Of a stretch of 64,000 nucleotides of DNA, positions 17,200 through 25,567 are shown in pieces (the first letter of the stretch is position 1; each line of letters begins with the position of its first letter). Source of the DNA: UBA11222 sp049323435. Lineage in GTDB: Bacteria > Pseudomonadota > Alphaproteobacteria > UBA11222. The stretch covers positions 62,001 through 126,000 of the forward strand of contig JBMOMX010000013.1 in NCBI GenBank assembly GCA_049323435.1. The letters are read 5' to 3'. The notes beneath the pieces were generated by a model that worked only from the letters and a program-made list of their open reading frames with translations, had not been told where the DNA came from and searched no databases. The position numbers and the translations under genes were made by a program.

Positions 17200-17421
17200 A
17201 TGAAGAAAGACATTCACCCCGATTATCACCACGTAACAGTCGTGATGACCGACGGCACCCGCTATCAGACGCGGACAACCTGGGGCAAGGCCGGGGACGA
17301 ATTGAAGCTGGATATTGACCCGACGACCCATCCGGCCTGGACCGGCGGCACGTCGCGCCTGGTCGATTCCGGCGGCCGGGTTGGCCGTTTCAACAAGAAA
17401 TTCGGCACTTTCGGGCTTTAA
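17200..17421 (+). CDS. rpmE: 50S ribosomal protein L31
   Basis: A 73-residue ribosomal protein starting MKKDIHPDYHHV, with TDGTRYQTRTTW in the middle and the family ending GRVGRFNKKFG. The cysteines of the zinc-binding L31 form are absent, so this is the zinc-independent type found in alphaproteobacteria. L31 bridges the two ribosomal subunits near the 5S rRNA/head region. It has its own promoter upstream and converges on a TetR gene 8 nt downstream. Confidence 0.97.
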   Translation: MKKDIHPDYHHVTVVMTDGTRYQTRTTWGKAGDELKLDIDPTTHPAWTGGTSRLVDSGGRVGRFNKKFGTFGL

Positions 17422-17429
17422 TCCGGCCC

Positions 17430-18062
17430 CTACTGTCTCACCATCTGCGCAAAGAACGGGGCAATCAGCCCCGGCAACCTGTTTGCGGGATAGCGTTGCG
17501 GCGCATTGACCGCGCGCACGCCCACGCCAATGATCTGGTTGAGCAGCATATCCGCCAGTTGCGGCGTGTGGGCCTGTGAGGCAATCCGGCCCTCCAGCTG
17601 CGCCTCGCGCAACCCCTGTATCAGAATCTGGCGCAGGCGGTCCGGAAACACATTATGCGCCACGCCCAGATCCGGATCGCCGGGTAATTCAGCCATAAAT
17701 GCCACCCAGACCTGCCAGGCCAGAAAACGCGGCTGCATCACCGGCAGCGCGCCCAGCACCGCCGCTTCGACCCGCGCCATGCCGGTATGGGCAGCGGCGG
17801 CGGTCTCCACTTCCCGGCTCAGCATCCCCGCCGCCTGTTGCAGCGCGGCCAGCATAAGCCCCTGTTTCTCTGGAAAATAACGAGTGACCAGTCCGGCAGT
17901 GGCGCCCATCTCCTTTGCGATGGTGCGCAGGCTGGCGGCGGTGATGCCATCGCGGCAGATCACCCGCCAGGCGGCCGCCACCACCCTTTGGCGGCGCTCT
18001 TCGTCGGTGGTGTAGCTTTTCCGGGTGATCCTTCCGGGCTCTTCCAGCAATGACTCTGACAT
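17430..18062 (-). CDS. TetR/AcrR-family transcriptional regulator (BetI-like), possibly with a membrane-anchoring N-terminal extension
   Basis: A 210-residue regulator from ATG 18062. The N-terminal helix-turn-helix includes ASLRTIAKEMGATAGLVTRY (residues about 35-60), and the helical ligand-binding C-terminal domain resembles BetI. The frame stays open upstream to a GTG at 18179. This would add about 39 residues containing one clear transmembrane stretch (WIFGGAVVILLMGVGFYF) and a proline-rich linker. GGAAG precedes ATG 18062 weakly, so the shorter form is annotated. No divergently transcribed target gene is obvious; the metallo-hydrolase upstream on the same strand is the nearest candidate. 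Confidence 0.85.
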   Translation of the reverse strand: MSESLLEEPGRITRKSYTTDEERRQRVVAAAWRVICRDGITAASLRTIAKEMGATAGLVTRYFPEKQGLMLAALQQAAGMLSREVETAAAAHTGMARVEAAVLGALPVMQPRFLAWQVWVAFMAELPGDPDLGVAHNVFPDRLRQILIQGLREAQLEGRIASQAHTPQLADMLLNQIIGVGVRAVNAPQRYPANRLPGLIAPFFAQMVRQ

Positions 18063-18228
18063 GATGGCTTCCGGCGCAGGGGGACTGACCGGGGCCAGCC
18101 TAAAATAAAAACCAACACCCATCAACAAAATAACAACTGCCCCGCCAAAGATCCAGATATAGGCTCGGAGCCTTGTCACATAAAATTCTTTCGTTTTTTA
18201 TGGCTGAAACCCAGGACATTTTACCTTT

Positions 18229-19134
18229 TTAATGCACAAGCCGCAGTTTGAACGGCTTGGCGGCGCCGGTTAACGCATTGAGCGGAATACGGAAATAGGA
18301 AACGCCATTGCTGTCGGGCGGGGGCGCCACACCTCCCGCCATATTGAATTGCAGCGCCTGAAAATAATGATCGGGTTTGGACAGGCCCCGGTCGCGCCGG
18401 GTGCGATAGGCCACAAAATCCGCCTCCGCCACATCATGCTTGGCATGCACATTCTTTTCCAATTGCAGGGCAATGGTGGTTTCCCAGGCCGGTGAACGGC
18501 CCTTATGCTCGGGATCATGGCCGGTAAAGATGCGGGTTTCCGGCGGCAGCCCGTAGATTGCCCGGATCGAGCGATATAATTCCGCCGCATCGCCCCCCGG
18601 CAGATCGGCCCGCGCCGTGCCATTATCCGGCATCAGCAGCGTGTCGCCGACAAAGGCCGTATCGCCGACCAGAAAACTCATACAGGCCCCGCTATGCCCG
18701 GGCATGGCATAGGCACGCGCCGGAATATCCCCGATAGTGAAGGATGCGCCGTTCTCCAGCAGCCGGTCGAACTGGCTGCCGTCACAGGCGAAATCCGGCA
18801 GGTTAAACAGCCGCGCCAGCTCGGTCTGCACCCCGCAAACCCCCGCGCCAATGGCTATTTGCCCGCCCAGCGCCTCGCGCACATGCCGGGCGGCGGACAG
18901 ATGGTCTTCATGCAGATGGGTTTCCAGAATCCAGTCGATCACCAGACGTTCCTGCTTCACATATTCGATAATCGCATCTGCGGAACTGGTATCCGTCAGG
19001 CAGCCGCCGGCGTCAAAATCCAGCACCGGGTCGATTACCGCCGCGCGTTTGGCCTTGTGGTCCGACACCACATAGCTGACCGTCTTGCTCGGCTCATGAA
19101 AAAAGCCGGTTACGGCAAGCACTTCATCTGACAT
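18229..19134 (-). CDS. MBL-fold metallo-hydrolase (glyoxalase II / persulfide dioxygenase-like)
   Basis: A 301-residue metallo-beta-lactamase fold protein. The metal motif is THLHEDHLSAA (HxHxDH). MPGHSGACMSFLVGDTAFVG resembles the PGHTPAC and GD parts of ETHE1/Blh-type enzymes, and a final metal His is in FTGHDPEHKG. The C-terminal tail around FNMAGGVAPPPDSNG is shared with sulfur-metabolising members of this family, such as sulfur dioxygenases. It is monocistronic, about 49 nt from the extended TetR frame. Whether it oxidises glutathione persulfide or hydrolyses a thioester cannot be told from motifs alone. Confidence 0.88.
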   Translation of the reverse strand: MSDEVLAVTGFFHEPSKTVSYVVSDHKAKRAAVIDPVLDFDAGGCLTDTSSADAIIEYVKQERLVIDWILETHLHEDHLSAARHVREALGGQIAIGAGVCGVQTELARLFNLPDFACDGSQFDRLLENGASFTIGDIPARAYAMPGHSGACMSFLVGDTAFVGDTLLMPDNGTARADLPGGDAAELYRSIRAIYGLPPETRIFTGHDPEHKGRSPAWETTIALQLEKNVHAKHDVAEADFVAYRTRRDRGLSKPDHYFQALQFNMAGGVAPPPDSNGVSYFRIPLNALTGAAKPFKLRLVH

Positions 19135-19250
19135 TTTCTGATCCTTCCGGGAGTCATACGCATATCGGCGTGATAAAGCGGCTTTAGCGCATAGAAATCA
19201 AGCAGGTTAACTTGCCCGATCCCCGCCAATAGGATAGTAGTCAGCGGCAA

Positions 19251-20738
19251 ATGAGCAAAGACACAGAATTCCGCCCCAAAGCCCGCAAACCACGCGGCCT
19301 GCGCGACCAGTTCGCAGGCGATGTCGTGGCGCGCCGCCATGCGCTGGAGGTGATCCGCGGTGTGTATGAATCCTATGGCTTTGAGCCGCTGGAAACCTCG
19401 GCTTTTGAATATGCCGATGCGCTGGGCAAGTTTCTGCCCGATGCCGACCGCCCCAATGAAGGGGTGTTTGCGTTGCAGGACGATGACGAGCAGTGGCTCG
19501 CTTTGCGCTATGACCTGACGGCCCCGCTGGCGCGGCTGGCGGCGGAACATTTTGACGCCCTGCCCAAGCCGTTCCGGCGCTATCAGTTTGGCCCCGTCTG
19601 GCGTAATGAAAAACCCGGGCCCGGGCGTTTTCGCGAATTTTTCCAGTTCGATGTGGATACGGTGGGCGCGGCGACAATGGCCGCCGACACGGAATTATGC
19701 ATGGTGCTGGCCGATGCGCTGGAGGCGCTGGGCATTACGCGGGGCGATTACCGGGTGCGGGTGAACAACCGCAAAGTGCTGAGTGGCGTGCTGGAAATGA
19801 TCGGCGCGCAGGACGCGCACACCAGACTGATTATTTTACGCGCCATCGACAAGCTCGACCGGCTGGGCATGGAAGGCGTGCGGCTGCTGCTGGGGCCGGG
19901 GCGCGAGGATGAATCGGGCGATTTCACCAAAGGCGCGCACCTTGCGCCGGAACAGATTGCCCGTGTCACCGGCTTTCTGGCGGCGGGCGATACGGACCGC
20001 GCCAAAACATGCATCAATTTGCGCGATCTGGTGGGGGCGAGCGCCATCGGGCTGGAAGGCGTGGCGGAACTGGAAGAGATTGATGCGCTGCTGACTGCGG
20101 GCGGCTTTGGCCCGGATCAGGTGGTGTTCGACCCCAGTGTCGTGCGCGGCCTGGATTATTATACCGGCCCGGTGATCGAGGCGGAGCTGACCTTTGAGGT
20201 GCATGACGAAAGTGGCCGCAAGGTGCAGTTCGGATCGGTGGCGGGTGGCGGGCGCTATGATGATCTGGTGCAACGGTTCAAGGGCGTGCTGGTGCCGGCC
20301 ACCGGGGTTTCCATCGGCGTTGACCGTTTGCTGGCGGCGCTCGCATTGTTGCGCGGCGGCAAGGCCGCGCCCGCGCCCAGGGGGCCGCTGGTGGTGCTGA
20401 TGCTGGATAAAAGCCGCGCCGCCGAGTATCAGGCCATGGTGATGGAGCTGCGCCGCGCCGGTATTCGCGCCGAGTTGTATCTGGGCGGCAGCGGGATGCG
20501 CGCCCAAGTGAAATATGCCGACAAACGCCACGCGCCCATCGCGGTGATTGCGGGCGGCGACGAATTCGCCGCCGGAGAGGTGACGCTGAAAGATCTGGTG
20601 CTGGGCGATCAGCTATCCAAAGACATCAAGGACAATGCCGCCTGGCGCGAGGATCAGCCCGCCCAGCAATCCGTACCGCGCGCAAACCTCGTCGCCGCTG
20701 TGCGCGAAATTCTCGCGCGCGAACATCACCGGGGGTAA
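19251..20738 (+). CDS. hisS: Histidyl-tRNA synthetase
   Basis: A 495-residue class II aminoacyl-tRNA synthetase. It has motif 1 in the first 100 residues, motif 2 FRRYQFGPVWRNEKPG, the histidine-specific HisA segment VRGLDYYTGPVIEAEL, motif 3 near TGVSIGVDRLLAAL, and a C-terminal anticodon-binding domain. MSKDTEFRPKARKPRGLRDQ at the start is typical. It charges tRNA-His in the cytoplasm. It is divergent from the metallo-hydrolase gene; a toxin-antitoxin module follows after about 100 nt. Confidence 0.97.
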   Translation: MSKDTEFRPKARKPRGLRDQFAGDVVARRHALEVIRGVYESYGFEPLETSAFEYADALGKFLPDADRPNEGVFALQDDDEQWLALRYDLTAPLARLAAEHFDALPKPFRRYQFGPVWRNEKPGPGRFREFFQFDVDTVGAATMAADTELCMVLADALEALGITRGDYRVRVNNRKVLSGVLEMIGAQDAHTRLIILRAIDKLDRLGMEGVRLLLGPGREDESGDFTKGAHLAPEQIARVTGFLAAGDTDRAKTCINLRDLVGASAIGLEGVAELEEIDALLTAGGFGPDQVVFDPSVVRGLDYYTGPVIEAELTFEVHDESGRKVQFGSVAGGGRYDDLVQRFKGVLVPATGVSIGVDRLLAALALLRGGKAAPAPRGPLVVLMLDKSRAAEYQAMVMELRRAGIRAELYLGGSGMRAQVKYADKRHAPIAVIAGGDEFAAGEVTLKDLVLGDQLSKDIKDNAAWREDQPAQQSVPRANLVAAVREILAREHHRG

Positions 20739-20803
20739 GTTCCGCAAAAGCCGCCCGGCCAGCCTATCTCAATGGTGGACATAACAAGCCATTCCGCAGC
20801 CGC

Positions 20804-20831
20804 TTGACATGGTTAGCATATTTGCTAACAT
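20804..20831 (+). promoter_or_regulatory. Promoter with overlapping palindromic operator of the toxin-antitoxin operon
   Basis: TTGACA (20804-20809) and TAACAT (20826-20831) with a 16-bp spacer form a good sigma-70 promoter just upstream of the toxin gene at 20838. A perfect inverted repeat GTTAGCA-TATT-TGCTAAC (20812-20829) covers the spacer and enters the -10 box. This is the expected position for autorepression by the XRE-type antitoxin. The leader would be very short. Confidence 0.6.
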
Positions 20832-20837
20832 AACGTC

Positions 20838-21164
20838 ATGGCATATCAGATTGAATATTTTCATGCCCGCGTGCTGGCTGAAATCGAGTCGTGGCCCGTG
20901 GATATTCTGGCTGACTATGCGCGTTTAATTGAATTGCTTGCTGAATATGGACCAAGTCTGCGTTTGCCACATTCAAAAGCGTTTGGTGATGGCTTATTTG
21001 AACTGCGGCCCCGTGGCAAAATGGGAATAGGGCGGGCCTTTTACTGTTTTCTGGCCGGTAAACATATTGTCGTACTGCACGCCTTTATCAAGAAGTCCCA
21101 GCAAACGCCTGAGCGCGATTTGAACCTGGCGCGAAAGCGCCTGAAGGAGTTGAAAAATGGCTAA
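20838..21164 (+). CDS. RelE/ParE-superfamily toxin, phage Gp49-like (DUF891)
   Basis: A 108-residue basic protein with the Gp49-like/HigB family layout: AYQIEYFHARVLAEIESWP at the start, LPHSKAFGDGLFELRPRG in the middle, and FIKKSQQTPERDLNLARKRL at the C-terminus, the strongest family signature. Such proteins are ribosome-dependent mRNA interferases. The toxin precedes its antitoxin and overlaps it by 8 nt. No lesion is visible, so it is probably functional. The operon is controlled by the palindrome at 20812-20829. Confidence 0.88.
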   Translation: MAYQIEYFHARVLAEIESWPVDILADYARLIELLAEYGPSLRLPHSKAFGDGLFELRPRGKMGIGRAFYCFLAGKHIVVLHAFIKKSQQTPERDLNLARKRLKELKNG

Positions 21165-21474
21165 CCTCAAACACAAGCCTGTTCCCCACAATCATACGGA
21201 ATTTCTTGCCAAAGCAAAGAAGCGTAATGGATTTTCCGCAGCCTATGCCGCACTTGATCTGGAATACAGAGTTGTAAGCCAGATGCTCAAGGCTCGCACG
21301 CGCGCGGGCCTTACGCAAGACGCCGTTGCGGCAAAAATGGGCACGACCAAAAGTGCAATTTCCCGGCTTGAGTCGGCGGGCAAACACACGCCATCGCTGG
21401 CAACACTCAAGCGCTACGCCGAGGCCGTCGGGTGTGAACTTCAAGTCAAGCTGGTTCCTCACAAGGAAGCGTGA
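21157..21474 (+). CDS. XRE-family antitoxin of the Gp49-like toxin
   Basis: A 105-residue protein whose C-terminal half is an HTH_3 domain: GLTQDAVAAKMGTTKSAISR followed by LESAGKHTPSLATLKRYA. The N-terminal part should bind the toxin. Its ATG lies inside the toxin gene (8-nt overlap), giving coupled translation. It is expected to repress the shared promoter at the GTTAGCA palindrome. It converges on the HigA gene of the next module with 14 nt between stops. Confidence 0.88.
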   Translation: MANLKHKPVPHNHTEFLAKAKKRNGFSAAYAALDLEYRVVSQMLKARTRAGLTQDAVAAKMGTTKSAISRLESAGKHTPSLATLKRYAEAVGCELQVKLVPHKEA

Positions 21475-21488
21475 CACATCGGGATCAT

Positions 21489-21776
21489 TCAAGCCGCATC
21501 CGCCGGTTTCACCCGCTGCGCAATCATCTCGCCACGGTCCTGTTCGACCACCGCAATGTCATACTGACTTTGTAGATTAACCCAGAACTGCGGGCTATTG
21601 CCAAAGTAACGGCCCAGCCGGACGGCGGTATCTGCCGTGATGGAACGGCGGCTATTGAGAATGTCCGTGATGCGGCCTGACGGGACACCCAGATCAAGCG
21701 CCAGACGATTGGCGCTAAGGCCACGCGCCTCAAGCTCACGCTTCAGCAATCGGCCCGGATGGGCAACAGGGGGCAT
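21489..21776 (-). CDS. higA: HigA-family antitoxin
   Basis: A 95-residue HigA (VapI-type) antidote. It has the family start PPVAHPGRLLKRELEARGLS, then an XRE helix-turn-helix (NRLALDLGVPSGRITDILN) and the conserved SRRSITADTAVRLGRYFGNS. ATG 21776 is selected over upstream in-frame starts because AAAGGA lies about 10 nt before it and it matches the family N-terminus. The toxin gene higB ends 4 nt upstream, the usual higB-higA order. Confidence 0.9.
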   Translation of the reverse strand: MPPVAHPGRLLKRELEARGLSANRLALDLGVPSGRITDILNSRRSITADTAVRLGRYFGNSPQFWVNLQSQYDIAVVEQDRGEMIAQRVKPADAA

Positions 21777-21780
21777 TGTC

Positions 21781-22068
21781 CTATCCTTTGTGGTAATCAA
21801 CAATCTCGACATTAAACGCATCGCCCTTGCGGAATTCAAAGCAAATCCGCCAAGGCCCGTTTACGGTCATGGCCCATTGGCCCCGGCGGTCACCACTCAG
21901 TTTGTGCAGCCCAACACTTTTGAGCGGGCTCAGGTCCTGAAGCGATTCAGCTATGTTCAGGGCCAGGAGCAGGTCGATTGCGGCGTCAAAGTCCAGGCTC
22001 CGAAATCGGTTAGACCGCTCACCATTCCAGACTTTGCGGCTCTGGCTATTTCGCCATGAACGTATCAT
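21781..22068 (-). CDS. higB: HigB-family toxin (RelE/ParE superfamily)
   Basis: A 95-residue HigB toxin. It shows SRKVWNGERSNRF near residue 10, LSGDRRGQWAMTVNGPWRIC in the middle, and the terminal DAFNVEIVDYHKG, matching the KLKGDRKGQWSIRINDQWRIC / EIVDYH family pattern. It cleaves mRNA on the ribosome when not bound by HigA. It appears intact. Together with higA it forms a minus-strand operon convergent with the Gp49-like module. Confidence 0.9.
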   Translation of the reverse strand: MIRSWRNSQSRKVWNGERSNRFRSLDFDAAIDLLLALNIAESLQDLSPLKSVGLHKLSGDRRGQWAMTVNGPWRICFEFRKGDAFNVEIVDYHKG

Positions 22069-22145
22069 GGCGAAAACGTACTACGATAAACGGTGAATTG
22101 CAAGAAAATATCTGCTCCGTGTATCGCGAGAGCGGTAATATCCGG

Positions 22146-22422
22146 CTATCCCCGAATGCTCGCAACAATTTCCGGCTCTCTTGCGCGCGCCTCCGCCAGA
22201 TCATAGGCAAGCTGCATCCGCAGCCAGGTTTCAGCCGACGATCCGAATATTTTCTCGAAACGGATCGCCATCTCCGGCGTCACGCCGCCGCGTTCATTGA
22301 TAATCTTGTCGAGCGTCTGGCGGCTGACGCCAAGCGCCGATGCCGCCTCTCCGACCGTCCAGTTCAGGCAGGCAATCTTCCTTCACGATCCGGCCCGGAT
22401 GCGGGGGATTTTTCATCGCCAT
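22146..22422 (-). pseudogene. Frameshifted HigA-family antitoxin (third module)
   Basis: The minus strand encodes a near-complete HigA. After a perfect AGGAGG and ATG 22422 the frame reads MAMKNPPHPGRIVKEDCL, then it must shift near 22365-22372. From there another frame gives LNWTVGEAASALGVSRQTLD, and further on TPEMAIRFEKIFGSSAETWL, ending at TAG 22146-22148. Compared with the family spacing about 5 nt are missing. Directly upstream (about 22435-22464) a short open stretch WDVDHLDYH ending in TAG resembles the HigB C-terminus (EIVDYH). So this is the decayed end of a third higBA locus. Confidence 0.75.
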
Positions 22423-22506
22423 AATGGTTGCCTCCTAATGATAATCAAGATGGTCAACATCCCAGAGCGGCATGATTTTGGGTTTGACCATTCCACAATT
22501 TCAGCC

Positions 22507-22594
22507 TGTCACCCCGGATTTATTCCGGGGTCCAGGGCCACAAGGAAAGGCCTGCGTTTGTGACCCTGGACCCCGCAACAAGTGCGGGGTGACA
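22507..22594. repeat. Palindromic double-hairpin repeat (REP-like)
   Basis: The outer arms TGTCACCCC (22507-22515) and GGGGTGACA (22586-22594) are inverted. Inside are two hairpins: CCCCGG-ATTTATT-CCGGGG on the left and CCCCGCA-ACAAG-TGCGGGG on the right. Inner inverted TCCAGGG/CCCTGGA segments flank a short spacer. A second element at 61061-61195 has the same layout with different but still paired stems. It lies between the broken antitoxin locus and the enoyl-CoA hydratase gene and may also stop transcription. Confidence 0.75.
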
Positions 22595-22621
22595 CCGAGT
22601 TTGAGGCGAATCTCCGTTCCC

Positions 22622-23422
22622 CTACCGCCCCACAAACTTCGCCGGGCGGCGTTCGGCGGTGGCCTTGATGCCTTCTTTCATGTCTTCGGTGCCTTGCAGC
22701 TTGTTTTGTTCCTGCAATTCGCGCGCGGTGGCGGCGCGCACTTTTTCCGGTAATCCCATGCGCATGGTCTCGCGCACCGCCATCACCGCCAGCGGCCCGG
22801 CCGAGGCAATCTCCAGCGCCATTTCACGCGCCGCGGCGCGCAATTGCGGTGCAGGAACCAGCCGGTCCACCAGCCCCATTTCCAGCGCCTCTTCGGCCTT
22901 CACACGGCGGCCGGTATACATCATGTTCCATGCCTTTTGCTGGCCGATCAGCGCGGGCAATGTATAGGTCAGGCCAAAACCCGGATGAAAGCCCAACTGT
23001 GTGAAATTGCACGCCAGCCGCGCCTCAGGACAGGCGACACGGAAATCCGGCACCAGGCACAGGCCGAGCCCGCCGCCAATGGCCGCGCCATTCACCGCGC
23101 CGACAATGGGTTTTTTGCTGGAGAACATGCGCACCGCCTGATCATAAAGCGGGCTGCCGCTGGGGCTTTCGGTTTTGGTGGCGAGGCCCTCGGCGCGCGT
23201 GCCGCTGGCGAAATTCGCACCGGCGCAGAACGCCCGGCCCGCAGACGCCAGCACCAGCACGCGGCATTTGGGTTCCTTGTCCAGATCATGGAAACAATCG
23301 GCCAGCGATGTCAGCATTTCCAGATCGAAGAAATTCAGATCGCCATTCCGCATCTCGACGGTTGCGACATAATCATCGCCCAGATCCACGCCGAGCAATT
23401 TGTAATTTCCGAAATTCGCCAT
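22622..23422 (-). CDS. Enoyl-CoA hydratase/isomerase family protein
   Basis: A 266-residue crotonase-fold protein. It has the oxyanion-hole segment LASAGRAFCAGANF, then VGAVNGAAIGGGLGLCLVPD, and the usual C-terminal trimerisation part with ERRPAKFVGR, close to the common ERRPPRFTGR ending. A strong GGGGGAGG precedes the ATG. The glutamates used by classical hydratases are not clearly placed, so it may be a hydratase, isomerase or thioesterase. It is monocistronic, downstream of the sulfate transporter operon on the same strand. Confidence 0.88.
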   Translation of the reverse strand: MANFGNYKLLGVDLGDDYVATVEMRNGDLNFFDLEMLTSLADCFHDLDKEPKCRVLVLASAGRAFCAGANFASGTRAEGLATKTESPSGSPLYDQAVRMFSSKKPIVGAVNGAAIGGGLGLCLVPDFRVACPEARLACNFTQLGFHPGFGLTYTLPALIGQQKAWNMMYTGRRVKAEEALEMGLVDRLVPAPQLRAAAREMALEIASAGPLAVMAVRETMRMGLPEKVRAATARELQEQNKLQGTEDMKEGIKATAERRPAKFVGR

Positions 23423-23479
23423 TGCGGCCTCCCCCTGTCATTATGAATTGTAGGGAGGATGCTAAAGCATTCCAGGCGC

Positions 23480-24679
23480 CTATTCAAACACCCGTGTCGC
23501 CTTGGGCCGGATATACACCATGTCGCCGCGCCTGATATTGAGCGCATCCACGACGGTTTTGGGCACTTCGGCCTGCACGATGGCGCCGCCGGGGCGTTCC
23601 AGTTCCAGCTTTACGAGCGAGCTGGCCGGATTAACATGGGTCACCAGGGCGGTCAAATATTCCTCGCCATCCAGCTCCTTGCTGACAAAGATTTCATGCG
23701 GGCGGGTAAACAGTTTCACGGCAACAGCATTGTCCGGCCGCCTTATGGTTTTTTTCTTTTTGATGATAACCGGCGCGGTTTTTTGCGGCAGCAGGCCAGG
23801 CACAACCTTGTTCACCACTTGGCTGATTTCCGGGTAACGCCCAAGCCAGCCGGTTTGGGGGCTGGTTTGCAGGATGGTTTCCTCAGGAACTTCAATAATA
23901 TCCGTCTCGGCCAGATGCACGGCCCCGGTTTCATCTTTCCAGCCGTCAAATTCATTATAATTGCCGAGAAAATCATACACAAAGCCATTGACGGGATGGT
24001 GATACACCTGTTCCGGCGTGCCCACCTGCTCGATGCGGCCATTGCTCATCACCACCACCCGGTCGGCAACTTCCATGGCTTCTTCCTGATCATGCGTCAC
24101 AAAAATACTTGTGATGTGAATATCATCATGCAGCCGGCGCATCCAGCGGCGCAGTTCCTTACGCACCTTGGCGTCAAGCGCGCCAAAAGGTTCATCCAGC
24201 AACAGCACCTTTGGTTCCACCGCCAGCGCGCGCGCCAGCGCCACACGCTGGCGCTGGCCGCCGGATAGCTGGCTTGGATAGCGGTCATGAAACGCCTCCA
24301 GATGAATCAGCTGCAACAGGTCCATCACCTTGCGGTGAATCTCCGCGTCACTGGGCCGCAGCGGTTTTTGCCGCACGCTTAATCCAAAGGCGACGTTCTG
24401 GAAAACCGTCATATGCTTGAAAAGCGCATAATGCTGAAACACAAAACCCACATTGCGGTCTTTCACATTGCGGGTCTGCTGTTCCTGCCCGTCCAGTATG
24501 ACCGAACCCGAATCGGCAAATTCCAGACCGGCGATAATGCGCAGCAAAGTGGTCTTGCCGGACCCCGATGGCCCAAGCAGCGCGATCAGTTCGCCCGACT
24601 TGATATCCAGGCTGACATTATTGAGCGCGGTAAAATCATTATTGAAGCGCTTGGAGATATCGTTGACCTGAATGCCCAT
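23480..24679 (-). CDS. cysA: Sulfate/thiosulfate ABC transporter ATP-binding protein CysA
   Basis: A 399-residue ABC ATPase. Walker A is GPSGSGKTTLLRIIAG, the signature LSGGQRQRVALARALAVEP, Walker B KVLLLDEPFGALD, and the H-loop TSIFVTHDQEEAMEVADR. A C-terminal regulatory TOBE-like extension follows. NYNEFDG and the DIEVPEE-type segment after the ABC core are typical of CysA. It is the last gene of the cysP-cysT-cysW-cysA operon and energises sulfate import at the inner membrane. Confidence 0.93.
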   Translation of the reverse strand: MGIQVNDISKRFNNDFTALNNVSLDIKSGELIALLGPSGSGKTTLLRIIAGLEFADSGSVILDGQEQQTRNVKDRNVGFVFQHYALFKHMTVFQNVAFGLSVRQKPLRPSDAEIHRKVMDLLQLIHLEAFHDRYPSQLSGGQRQRVALARALAVEPKVLLLDEPFGALDAKVRKELRRWMRRLHDDIHITSIFVTHDQEEAMEVADRVVVMSNGRIEQVGTPEQVYHHPVNGFVYDFLGNYNEFDGWKDETGAVHLAETDIIEVPEETILQTSPQTGWLGRYPEISQVVNKVVPGLLPQKTAPVIIKKKKTIRRPDNAVAVKLFTRPHEIFVSKELDGEEYLTALVTHVNPASSLVKLELERPGGAIVQAEVPKTVVDALNIRRGDMVYIRPKATRVFE

Positions 24680-24694
24680 ATGTTTGCGCCTGTT

Positions 24695-25567
24695 CTAATG
24701 CCGGGTGGATGGGCTGCTGAACTTGCTTTCCAGCATGGTTTTAAGCAGCAGTGTAATCAACGCCAGAAGCGTCAGGATGGAAGCAACGGCAAATGCCGCA
24801 ACAAAATTATACTCATTATACAGAATTTCCACATGCAGCGGAATGGTGTTGGTTTCACCCTTGATATGGCCCGACACCACCGAGACGGCGCCAAACTCAC
24901 CCATTGCGCGGGCATTGCATAGCAATACGCCATATAGCAGCGCCCATTTGATATTGGGAAGTGTCACCCGGAAAAACAACTGCCAGCCCGTAGCGCCCAG
25001 CAATATCGCAGCTTCTTCTTCTTCGGTGCCCTGTTCCTGCATCAGCGGAATCAATTCACGCGCGACAAAGGGAAAGGTGACAAAGATGGTGGCGATAACC
25101 AGGCCCGGTACGGCAAAGACGATTTGCAGATCATGGTCAAGAAGCCATTCCCCCAGTATGCTGTTGGCGCCAAACAGCAGCACATAAATCAGGCCGGATA
25201 TTACCGGCGAAACCGAGAATGGCAGATCAATCAGGGTTATCAGCAGCTGCTTGCCAATGAATTCGAATTTCGTAATAGCCCAGCTGGCTATGACGCCGAA
25301 CACAAGATTGAACGGCACCGCCACCGCCGCCACCAGAAGGGTCAGTTTGATGGCGGCGATCGCATATTCCGCCTGCAAACTGACGGCATAAGCGGAAAAC
25401 CCCTTGCGCAGCGCCTCGGTGAATACGGCGATGACCGGCAGGCCGATTAGCAGGCCGATAAAAATCACCGATGTGCCGATCAGCATCACCCTGAACCAGG
25501 GCGGCCCGGCAATCGGCGATCTGCCGGCAGACACAGATGAGGCGGGCTGGGCTGGCATGTTATTCAT
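24695..25567 (-). CDS. cysW: Sulfate ABC transporter permease CysW
   Basis: A 290-residue inner-membrane permease with six predicted transmembrane helices. The ABC permease EAA loop reads ARELIPLMQEQGTEEEEAAI followed by LLGATGWQLFFRVTLPN. The order and the GEFGAVSVVSGHI segment identify CysW. Its start overlaps the cysT stop by 8 nt. It pairs with CysT as the heterodimeric channel of the sulfate/thiosulfate importer. Confidence 0.93.
   Translation of the reverse strand: MNNMPAQPASSVSAGRSPIAGPPWFRVMLIGTSVIFIGLLIGLPVIAVFTEALRKGFSAYAVSLQAEYAIAAIKLTLLVAAVAVPFNLVFGVIASWAITKFEFIGKQLLITLIDLPFSVSPVISGLIYVLLFGANSILGEWLLDHDLQIVFAVPGLVIATIFVTFPFVARELIPLMQEQGTEEEEAAILLGATGWQLFFRVTLPNIKWALLYGVLLCNARAMGEFGAVSVVSGHIKGETNTIPLHVEILYNEYNFVAAFAVASILTLLALITLLLKTMLESKFSSPSTRH

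Noticed and set aside
22435..22464. Independent HigB pseudogene
   Set aside because: Only about nine codons (WDVDHLDYH) resemble the HigB end; too short to annotate alone, so it is mentioned with the broken HigA.
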